From: Paramacrobiotus metropolitanus
Lineage: Eukaryota; Tardigrada; Eutardigrada; Parachela; Macrobiotidae
DNA length: 64,000 nucleotides
Direction: 5' to 3'
Assembly: GCF_019649055.1 (NCBI RefSeq)
Contig: NW_026570341.1
Location: 124,001-188,000, forward strand
Part shown: positions 45,291-56,200 of the stretch, piece by piece
Layout: each line of letters opens with the position of its first letter
Position numbering within the stretch: the first letter of the stretch is position 1
The notes under the pieces: model-generated
Told to the model about the DNA's origin: nothing
The model's input: only the letters and a program-made list of their open reading frames with translations
Database searches by the model: none
Program-made: the position numbers and the translations under genes

Positions 45291-45296
45291 TCTTAA

Positions 45297-45962
45297 GGGA
45301 TTTGGCCCGGTACATAGCCCTGAATTCGTGTACATTGGCGGGAACTTTCGCTGTCGCGCACTCCCAAACACTTTTTTGCATTGCTTTATGAGATTTTGTA
45401 GCCAGAAGAATTGTATACGTAGTTGTGAAATCCGTTTGCGCGCGCAACATCCGGTTGCGGAGTTATGAGGGTAACAAAATTCCAAAAAGTTTAAATGCAT
45501 TCAGGTGTACCAAAAGTCTCATTATGGACCGATCCCTTTCAAATTTTGCACGTAAATGCACATAACCATGAAGATTATTTTGGTACGGAACCAGACTTCT
45601 AGGATTTTTTTTAAATTTTTAAAATTTTGAAATTCATTTTAAAATTCGAAAAAAATTGCAGAAGTCTGGGTCCGTACCAAAACAATCTTCATGGTTATGT
45701 GCATTTACGTGCAAAATTTGAAAGGGATCGGTCCATAATGAGACTTTTGGTACACATGAATGCATTTGAACTTTTTGGAATTTTGTTGCCCTCATAACTC
45801 CGTTACCGGATGTTGCGCGCGCAAACGGATTTCACAACTACGTATACAATTCTTCTGGCTACAAAATCTCATAAAGCAATGCAGAAAAGTGTTTGGAGTG
45901 CGCGACAGCGAAGGTTCCCGTGGATGTACACGAATTTGGTGCTATGTACCGGGCCAAATCCC
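45297..45962. mobile_element. Fold-back MITE, family F, copy 5 (666 bp, near-perfect palindrome)
   Basis: TTAA at 45293-45296 and 45963-45966 border GGGATTTGGCCCGGTACATA and its inverted copy. The two halves mirror each other almost throughout, with an AT-rich turn near 45600-45650. It adjoins the broken end of the DDX23 exon at 45997. Confidence 0.85.
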
Positions 45963-46129
45963 TTAAAGCACCTCAACTGCAATTGCTTATACAGCTGTCG
46001 TAGTTAATCACCAGGGACACTTCCTGGATGTCGATGCCGCGCCCGGCCACGTCCGTCGCCACTAAAATGTCCTTGCTCCCGTTCTTCAGCGAGGACAGGG
46101 CGAACTCACGCTGCTCCTGCCATTTCCCT

Positions 46130-48310
46130 GTATGACACACCAACAACCATCAATAAATTCAATAAATAAATCCAATTAACTGCAGTCAACGACAAAATAA
46201 AATAAATAGTAAGATAAAAAAATAAACAGTAAAATAAAACAAAACACAAATATAAAAATATTATATGGGAATGTTTCAGTAAATATTTCACGGTTAATTT
46301 AAAGAATTACTCAGAACCAGAAATATTTGTACACAGACCCAGAAACATTTGTACGTGTGAGAAGAATAATCTGAATAATTTTAAATGTTACTATAATACT
46401 GCAACATATTCACATTGTTACACAGTAAGAATTTAATCGGCACTGTAAAAATAAGCCACCATCAACTTCAATAAAATTCAATTTAAATTGATCCAAATCA
46501 AGACCACATACAACTGATTCAATTCAAACTTGATGTAATTCAAATCTAAAATTTTTTACGTAAATAATAATTTTAAATAAAATATTAAATTAAAAGTATG
46601 ATTTTTGCAGAATGAGTTTGCATTAATTGATGGAATAAGTTCAATCAATTTTATTAATTTTGTGAGTTAACAGGTAATTGTTAATAAAAATTTCGCTGCG
46701 TACTGACCGCCGTGCAGGGTGGTGGCCGAGTAGTTGAGCTTCTCCAGGCCCTTGGCCAGCACATCGGCGCCCTTCTTCTGGTTGACGAAAATAATAATCG
46801 GCGGCTCGAATCCTCCTCCATCAAGCACCTGCAGTCATTTCGTCTGTTAATCGATTTTATTCTCAATTATATGTCACTATTATTATGTCTCCCTGTTCAC
46901 CTTACCCGCTGCAATTCATCCTTTATTAATATTTTCTATTAAAATAATGAAATGGCTACGCTCGAGCGTATCTCGCGCTGTGAGTATTGACTACGCGCGA
47001 CTCCGGCGCGAGAGCTTTTCCCCGCACAAAAAGACCTACCAACAAACTGTTTAAACCAGTGTGTTTACCACCACATGGCAACCAATAATCAAGGGAAGGT
47101 CAGCTTTTAGCGCAAGAAATACAAAACGTACGAACACAGGATGTTGGCTGCAGAAAAAAAGATGGGTTTTCAAAAATAGGGACGATACATTAAGGATGCG
47201 TAGAGAATGCCGTGGTATACTGATCATACTGCCGATAGAAGTTATTGAAGCATAATTCAAGCATTCTCTTATAAAACTATGCACGAACCGTGGCCTGGGT
47301 AACAAGACAGCATGAAATCTTCCAGAAGCTCGATCTTCGCCATAAAATTCCGTGGCGCGTACCGACGCTATTCTTAGTGTTGTAGTCCACCAACAATATC
47401 AATAAATTAATAACTATCCAATTACTGCAGTTTACTTTAAAATAAATAGTAAGATTTTACTATTTTTTACGGACACGGATTAAAAATATTAAAGTAAGTT
47501 TAGTAAATAAATTTAATTTAGCATTGAAAGTTTCGAACTGCGTTAGTTTCAAGCCCAGAAACAGACGTAGTAGAAAATAATCTTATAATTTTAATGACTA
47601 ATACGTGCATATCACATTGCATACTGTAAAATTTAATCGGCAGGTTGGCAGCCGACTACTGCGCACACTCACTTTACCTGCGAGTGGCGACGGCTGACGC
47701 GCACAGTTTTCCGTAACGCTGATAAAAACGAATTAGTAATTAATTTAGTAAATAATAATTTTAAATTTATTAACGCTAAACCTTGATTTTTAATACTTTT
47801 ATTATTCCGGAGCACGTTAATAATTTTATTAATTTACTGGGCCAGGTCAATTGTTAATAAAATTTCGCTGGTACTGAGAAACGTTCTGGCCGAGTCAGCG
47901 AAATTTTGGCCACACATCGGCGCTTCTGGTTGACAAAATAAAACTGAAAAACTCCAGTGGCACCGCAAAATTTATCGTTAATCGCTTTAACTGGTTATAC
48001 GTCAAAGTTTATTCTGAGTTACGAGTGCTGAATTGGGTCCTGGATTACTATTTTCTTCAAAAAACAAAATTTTGTTCATCTGTGCTGTGAGTATTGACTA
48101 CGCGTACTCGCGAGACTTTTCTTCGAACCAACAAACGGTTAAACCACGTGTAAGCAAACCATCCGAGAAGGTCTGGTTTACGCAAAGAAATCGCGAACCT
48201 TTGGCGCGATTTTTTACCCGCTTGATGCGTAGCGAATGCCGTTAACTGATCAACTGCCATAGAGTTATTGAAGCATATTCAAGCACTTTATAACTATTAG
48301 GCGGACTTTT
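46130..48310. repeat. Tandem duplication inside copy B, second unit decayed
   Basis: The unit at about 46130-47290 (intron, exon 46828-46708, intron) recurs at about 47385-48300. Matching blocks include TCAATAAATT/ACTGCAGT, TTAATAAAA(A)TTTCGCTG, GGCCGAGT, TCTTCTGGTTGACAAAATAA and TGTGAGTATTGACTACGCG, GTTATTGAAGCAT. In the second unit the exon has been reduced to pieces by many small deletions. Confidence 0.7.
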
Positions 48311-48340
48311 ACTAAGTAAATGGCCGTTATTTAATTTTAT

Positions 48341-48700
48341 TTAGTAGCACAACACTATAGTCTTTGCCTTTTTTAAACAATCGAACCCATCCAGCTCATG
48401 TTGGTCCACATCCAAGCTATCCAGCAAGGTGCTCGGTGGGAATATTGGTGCAGATTGCATAATCTGGAAATCAATCCAGCCAAGCCGCTGCACGAAGAGT
48501 TTCGCTCCATGCCACATGGAACGCAGCTCATCGGGCAACGGCCCAGCTGGAGCTGGACTACTCGCCAGCATTCCCGCATCGCAACGCTCCTGCCGCACCC
48601 GGGTTTCCACATCGCCCTCGTCACACACGTCGCCGCCCACAAAGAACAGCACAACGACGACTCTGCTTCGCAAGGCCACGTTTCCACATGCGGATGCATG
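48341..48700 (-). CDS. Unidentified GC-rich open segment inside copy B
   Basis: A 350-bp GC-rich island in AT-rich DNA is open on both strands. The minus frame contains DELRSMWHGAKLFVQRLGWI and ends at 48341; the plus frame at 48398-48784 contains MPHGTQLIGQRPSWSWTTRQ. It does not match the helicase. It may be a displaced exon of another gene. I cannot decide the strand with confidence. Confidence 0.25.
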   Translation of the reverse strand, partial: HASACGNVALRSRVVVVLFFVGGDVCDEGDVETRVRQERCDAGMLASSPAPAGPLPDELRSMWHGAKLFVQRLGWIDFQIMQSAPIFPPSTLLDSLDVDQHELDGFDCLKKAKTIVLCY

Positions 48701-48789
48701 GAGGCAGCATTGTGCGGCCCATGTTTAACGGGGAGTATTCTCGCGCGTACACATGACCTTTATTTAAAAATAACGGCACAATAAATATC

Positions 48790-49190
48790 AGCAATTTAAA
48801 TTATTGGTATGTTTTATCTATTTTTTATCCCATACAGTTACCCAAATTAATTCAGAAGAAATTCCAAATTATTTAGTTATATTCGAAAGTAAAAAAATTA
48901 ATTTCCACATTAATTGCAAACAAATTCTATATCGATCTAAAATTTTTTTAAATGAAAATTCCTAAAAAATTATTTAATGTGTTTGAAATCAATATAAATT
49001 ACATTTCCATTTTTCAATTTCAGCCAGTGAACCTCTAATTTCTTCTAAATATTTCAAATTTTTAATTTCTCAAAATAAAATTACTAATACCTCCTTTCTA
49101 ATAATAATAATTTAATTTCTATTTTTTTCCTGCTGCAAATTATTGTCATTCCTGCACGGACGTATACCCGCGCGTAAAACAACAGTCTCC
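48790..49190. other. AT-rich intron-like sequence
   Basis: Lies between exon remnants of copy B; nothing else is recognised. Confidence 0.5.
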
Positions 49191-52100
49191 ACTCCAACTA
49201 ACCTCCGATGACGGCGACGGTGCGGACGCCGAGGGGCGTGCCGAACTTGATGGTCTCCTCCTCGATCTGCTGCGCCAACTCGCGCGTCGGCGCCATAATA
49301 ATGGCGTACGGACCCTGGTCGATGTCGACGTGCTGCACCATCTTGGGCAGCGAGGTGATCCAGGTCAGCAGCGGGATCAAGAAGGCCGCCGTCTTCCCGC
49401 TGCCCGTCTCCGCCACGCCGATAATGTCCCGGTAATGCAGACCCACCGGGATGGCCTGCCGTTGAATCGGGGTGGGCGAGGCGTAGCCCACTTTCTTAAT
49501 CACCGCATAAATTTTCTACACCAATTATTTATTCTAATTATTATTACTTTAGTAATTATTAATTTAATAATTTATTACTTTAATAATAATAACTTTCATA
49601 ATTTATTAACAAATTATTACTTTTATAAGCTACTAGCTAACTGGCTTAACGGGGATATCTTACCAGGCTATTGGAAAATTTTTTGGTTCATTTTAGAAAA
49701 ATAACTTCCTAAACACCCACTTCCACTGTGCCACAGTGGAATAGAACGTGTCATATTATTTTTCTAACAAATCCTTGCAAGTTATTTTTCCTGAAAACTT
49801 ACGGAACTCAGAATAATTTTCCTGCTTATTATTTCGTACAGATTAATATTACCCGAAATTTATTCCATTAACTTATACAAAGTATTTTCGATTTGTTGTG
49901 CTGGCAATTCATCCCAAATCGCTTTCTTAGTAAATGATTACAAACTAATTTTCCTGACAAACTATTCCAAATATTACTGCAACAGAAACTCTGAAACTAC
50001 TAGACGAACGTATAATAATTACCTAAGAATGCATGAATGCACAAGAACCAAAAAATTGCTATTAATAAAATCTTATATTTTCCCCTTTAACCAAAATTTT
50101 CTGTATATCGTAGTCTGGTCGCCGGATGCGTAGCCGGTGATGACTGCGACATGCCATTGCACTACAAAAGATCGTCCTTCTGCATGCTAACCGATTATTA
50201 TTATTATCATCCTGGAGCAGACAACCCGTTCATGGGACTCCGACAACGACATTACGCGTGTTAAAATGACAATGCTTTGTCGTACGCGGGTTAATTTAAA
50301 TTTTCCGAATTTCTCTCCTCCTCTGCAACCAGTTACCAGTAAATCCTGAGAATTCAGCAAAAGTGTGCAAAACACACGAACTGTACGAGCTAACAATCAA
50401 CTGAGTTAAATCGTAAATTGCATAAACTAATTTCAAATTGTAAAATTAATTATAGACTGCCATGGAAAAAATAAAAATAAAATCGAGCATGATTAATTAT
50501 CACATTATCCTCGTACATTATGTAGTAAAATCGTACATTATGTCAAAATGTGAATTATAATAATTTTTAAAAAATAATAATAATAATACTTAATGCTAAT
50601 TCTACTTAATAATGATTCTGCGCCAGCAGTTAATAAAGGAATTAAAGAAGAAAAATTTAAATCAATTTAAATCCCAATTAAAAATGAAAAATATTGTTAA
50701 CCAAAAAATGTCAAATACAGTATTCACAAGAAATGCAGCCGTACCTATTACCTACTTTCTATCGATTCTACTCCAGCAGTTAATAAAGGAATTAAATAAG
50801 ACGTACTCAAATTCCAGTGAAAAATGACATATTATATATTATGCATCGAAAATGCCAATTGTTTTTAACAAATATTCTTATTAAATGCAGACGCTCTACT
50901 AATTTTACTGTTAACTTGAAGGATGGAAAAACATTGAATGAATAATAATAATATTAATACTATCAGAAATCAATCATGGCAAAACTCACAATAATAACTG
51001 GACATAATTAAGATGTTATTAAAAATATAAACGCACACGGAAAAAATAAAATTCTGTCAATGACAAAAAAAAGGCAGCTTATAATTCCGAGAAGCAAAAT
51101 ACCGTACCTGCTGTACTTTAACAAAAATAATTTTAAAAAAGGGACACACCGACGTACAAATATCAATGAAAAAAAAACATTAAAAAAATATAACGATCAA
51201 TAATAAAATGAGCGCTAACCTGGTAGAATTTGGCGTTCTTCTTCTGGCTCTTGATGTCGATGCCGCCGATGTGTCCGCGGCCGAAGAACTGCACCTGGTG
51301 CTTGGCCTTGTAGATGGGGTTGTAGTCCAGCGAGGTGTCCTCGCCGGCGTCCCAGTCGAAGACGAACTTGCGCTCATTCAGCCGTCGCTGCGTCACACCC
51401 AGATATCTGATTTTTTTTTCTGTAAAATCTTATTTTATTTTACAGAAAAAAAAAGATAAATAAATAAAATAAAAAAATCAACCGGCAACGGTCAAAAGGA
51501 AGAGATACAGAAATCCGATTTAACCTTACACCATATTCCCCGACTAGTGATTATTTATAAGTACTGGCTGTTATTTGCCAGAATTGCAAAGGACACAACC
51601 CATGCACTACGATCTTTCTACGACTCGTTCTGCGTTTTAATGACACTCGTTTTTTATTACGAATTCAACGCATTTTAGACATCAGATCGTTTACCTTTTA
51701 CGGGCTGGAACTTCGTAGAACTATGTACGAGTACAAATACATATTATTACAAAGAAAACCAATGAAAAAGAAACAAACAACTAATATTAAGAAGAAAACC
51801 AATAAATAAACAAACAAAATTACTTGCTGTTGAGAGAAAGGCCAATGAAAAACTGAAAACGAATAAATAACTAGAATCCCAAACGCAGAAACAGTAGAGA
51901 GAAGAAACCCGATAAAAAACCTAAGAAACACCAAAAAAATCAGACAAAACCAGCACCCATACCTCTCCTGGATAGCCTGCTCCTCCTTATCCTTGTCCAT
52001 TAAGTAATTTATTTACTGTAATTTTGATTCAAAATTACGGTAAATAAATTAAACTGAATCTTTCAGTCTTCAATGAAATGAAATTATCTTCATTCACAAT

Positions 52101-52443
52101 GAAATTAAAGTAAAATAAGTCAACAATGAAATTAAAGTTGCTTTATTCATAATACAATTAAATTATAATGAATTTTCAATGAAATTACATTTTCTTCATT
52201 AAAAAATTAGACTATAATAAGTCAACAACGAAATTAAATTTTCTTTATTCAGAATAAAAGAAAACCGGTTTACAATCTACGCTTTAAGGTCTACATGAAA
52301 GGTTACACGCACAGTGAAACTGAAGTGATAAAAAAATTCCCTGTAATAAAGCTGAAACTACTATACAAGAATTTAACAGAAGCATTTTATCTGCAGTTTG
52401 GAAAAAAACACCACAAAACCCATTACGACGCATCTGTAACGTA

Positions 52444-53189
52444 CAGCCCTGCTCCGCCACACGCGGGCAATAATAAAAATCTCCAGACTTCGAATGTTGA
52501 AGTGTACCATTTATAATTTATTTCTGCATGATAGTCCTTGGTCTATAGCAACTTTCTAAAATATGTTTCTAGGCAAGAAGCGAAAGAGAAGGGAATAAGA
52601 GCAAAAATTTTACTTTAACTTTTTTCGAAAAAATCAGGTTGCTTATCAAGAAATAACTGTGTCTGATCAATAATATTTTAAAAATCCTAGACGAATGAAA
52701 GCGAGCAAATGGCAACGTAGCTTTCTGTTGGTCCCTTTCCAAATTCCGTTTAATCCTTAACATCATCTCTACAACTCTTAGTTCTCTTGGCATCCTCATT
52801 CTTCGGAAGGTACCGTTAACCATACAAGTCTATGGGAGATAGATCTTGTTTTGGGTTCACCTCGAGCGCTGATAACGCAGGGTGCTTTTGTTAACCAGTA
52901 ACAGATACCTTTTGGGTGTGTCAATATTTTACAAAAAGGTCGACTCAAAAAAATCGGTTGTTGAAACTGCTACGAAGGTTAGCTTAAGCATCTAAAAAAT
53001 GACCGCTACCTCCTCCCATTAAATACGGCTTGGCTCGCTACTGACACTTCAAAAGATCTCAATTTTAGTATTTCTGAATCCGCAACAAAAAGTTACACCA
53101 GAAAAGTGCAAAGAAGAAAACGAAACGGCGCACAGAAGTATTTTCAAATTTATTTTGTGCAACTGCCCGCGTGTGACGGAGCAGGGCTG
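52444..53189. mobile_element. 746-bp mariner-type non-autonomous element
   Basis: CAGCCCTGCTCCGCCACACG and onward at the left is matched by its inverted copy at the right (CGTGTGACGGAGCAGGGCTG) with one mismatch over about 25 bp. TA lies at both borders (52442-52443 and 53190-53191). It sits between helicase copies B and A. No transposase frame is seen. Confidence 0.7.
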
Positions 53190-53221
53190 TAGACGTCAGT
53201 ACATTCAGTTAATTAACGGTC

Positions 53222-56200
53222 TACAACCAACGCCAAAAGATCTTCGCCGATCTGGTCTAAGATCTTCTGCACGTCGCCCTCGAAGCACATGTCGATCATG
53301 CGGTCAGCTCTGAACACAACGAAAACAGCTTTATAATTTTACAGGAATTATTTCCTATAATTTTCTACAGTAATCATTTTCTCCAACTTTTTATGGATAG
53401 GTTATATTTTTTTTCTTACGTATGTATTTTTATTATTAAATATCTTTTATTCGTATTTCTGATTTCCGTAACACAAAATAACTGAGCTGGAATTTAAACA
53501 GTTTTGGACAAAATCCGAAGAAATTCAAGAGTCAAAATTAGGAGATAACTGATTTTTTTAACATCCATTTTCCGAATAAGAATTTTCCTATAGAACAAAT
53601 AAATGATAGTTACTGATGTATCGATTTTCTTAAAGTAATTGGTAAGACTACGTACTCGTCGAGGACGACGTAGGAGCACTGGTTGAGCACCAGATAGCGG
53701 TTCTCCAGGACGTCCAGCAGACGACCCGGCGTGGCGATGACGATCTCGCAGCCCTGACGCAGCTTCATGCCCTGGTCCTCGCGCGACAAACCTGCAGCGT
53801 TAAGAATTATTTAAGAATTATTTAAGAATTATTTAAGAATTATTCAAGAATTATTCAAGAATTATTCAAGAATTATTCAAGAATTATTCAAGAATAACTC
53901 TAGAATTGTTCAAGAATTTGTTCAAGAATTATTCAAGAATTATTCTAGAACTGTTCAAGAATTATTCAAGAACTATTTAAAGAATTATTTAAGAATTATT
54001 CAAGAATTATTCAAGAATTATTTAAGAATTATTTAAGAATTATTCAAGAATTATTTAAGAATTATTTAAGAATTATTTAAGAATTATTTAAGAATTATTT
54101 AAGAATTATTTAAGAATTATTTAAGAATTATTTAAGAATAATTTACAAAAAAAATCTAAAAAGATTCCAAAAATCAAATGATTCAAAAAATGGTAAAAAT
54201 AATTTTCATTTCTCTTTTTGATTTCTAAAACTACCATTCTAATTTTTACAAAATTTCTAAAATTGATTTACTTTATCCCTAATAATTCTAACTTATATCT
54301 GTAATTTTTAATTTCTAAAGATACGAGTACATTTCGAAATTTCAAAATTCCACATTTCTAATGATATTTCCCGCGTAAAACAACAGTCTCCACTCCAACT
54401 AACCTCCGATGACGGCGACGGTGCGGACGCCGAGGGGCGTGCCGAACTTGATGGTCTCCTCCTCGATCTGCTGCGCCAACTCGCGCGTGGGCGCCATAAT
54501 AATGGCGTACGGACCTGGGGACCCGTCAACGTCGCGCTTTTCCTTGGGCTGCGAGTTGATCCAGGTCAGCAGCGGGATCAAGAAGGCCGCCGTCTTCCCG
54601 CTGCCCGTCTCCGCCACGCCGATAATGTCCCGCTTCTGCAGCCCCACCGGGATGGCCTGCCGCTGAATCGGGGTGGGCGAGGCGTATCCCACTTCCTTGA
54701 TCACCTTCTGGATTTCCTACACGAATTATTCCCAATTTAATTTTGCTGATAAATTAATACACATTAATTTCCCAACAAATCTTTCCGTGTTTAGGTATTT
54801 GCCGACAAATTATTTCTAGATTAATTTGTCTAATAAAGCGTTCGAATTTTATCTTCGTGGCAAATTATTCCAGACCAAAAAGAACACTTCCTTCTGATCA
54901 TCTCTTAAATTTCCTATGAAATATTCCCAATTAATTCCGGAGTGCAATTAAATCAAACAGGCGTTTTCCTGGGAAATAATTACAATTTCACTACTCTACC
55001 AAATTAATACAAAATTGGCTCAAAATTATTTTCAATTAATTAAAGAAAAAAGGAAGTCAATAAAAATTTAATTTTTCGAAGAAAGTAGGCAAAGATTAGT
55101 TTTTCCAGCAGATTTATACCACAATATTCTCCTAGCAGATTATTTTGTCTATTCAAAATATTCCATCAAGTGTTTTGAACAGAAATTATTTTAATTAATT
55201 TTCTTGGAAAATAATTTCACTTTATTTTGTTGCTAAACTGTGCCAAATTATAAAAAAAAAACGCAAAACAGCCTCACAGAATACAAACGAAGAAACTAGC
55301 AAAAATTCGCCACTGCAATTCATAACATAAGAAGATGTAAAAACAAATAATCTTAAAAACCGAATTTAAATTACTAAATCATTAAATGTGGCCTGATGCG
55401 ACGAGAACGCGGAAAGCACCCCTTCTGTAATATACAGCCACTGCACTACGTTATTGGACTAACAGCGTTACACAGCATACAGCAGCGTTACACAGTTAAT
55501 TTCCTATGTTGGCCTCGTACACTTTCGCCTGCACTTTCTCCTCGTGGTTGCGCCGGTGCTCAATCAGATCCTGCATCAACAATTTGTAAAGAGGAATTTA
55601 AAAAAGAATAATCAAATCTTTTAAATTCCGATTAAATTGAAAAAAAAAATAATACAAACCAAAAAAAGGGAATTATAATTATCAAAATACTCTCAATAAT
55701 GCCAGACGCACCTATTAACCATTTGATAATCATCCTGCGCCATGATTTTAAATAAAGGAATTAATCAAGAATAACCGATTTCCGAGTAAAAACGAAAAAA
55801 TCAATAAAAAAATGTGCATTATAATTATAAAAATATTCCTAATAAATGCAGGTACACCGGGAATTTTATTTTTAACGGCGAAAAAGGAAAAACGCTGAAT
55901 TATCAACAACAGTAATAATAATATGAATCAATAATAATGTTAAGAGAATAATTATTAATTAATATAAATACCGTATACTGATAGCGATAAATAATAAAAC
56001 GAGCTTGTACCTGGTAGAATTTGGCGTTCTTCTTCTGGCTCTTGATGTCGATGCCGCCGATGTGTCCGCGGCCGAAGAACTGCACCTGGTGCTTGGCCTT
56101 GTAGATGGGGTTGTAGTCCAGCGAGGTGTCCTCGCCGGCGTCCCAGTCGAAGACGAATTTGCGCTCGTTCCTCCGCCGCTGACGCCGCCGCCGTCGTTGC

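Larger units (their letters stand above)
45997..51998 (-). pseudogene. DDX23: DDX23/Prp28-like helicase, patchy internal copy (copy B)
   Basis: Prp28/DDX23 is the U5 snRNP DEAD-box helicase of the spliceosome. Exon remnants in 5'-to-3' order are as follows. About 51998-51963 is the tail of the exon ending EEQAIQER. 51406-51220 holds [20 protein letters not shown] and [20 protein letters not shown]. 49515-49203 holds the Q motif, GSGKT and PTRELAQQ. 46828-46708 holds [20 protein letters not shown] and ends LHG. 46127-45997 holds [20 protein letters not shown] and GRGID, with K-G changed to K-W at its start. Splice sites and phases agree with the other copies. Exons for the N-terminus, the linker, the GLSREDQ and DEAD region and the C-terminus are missing, and the last exon is cut at 45997 next to a MITE. 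A transcript could not yield a complete helicase. Confidence 0.75.
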
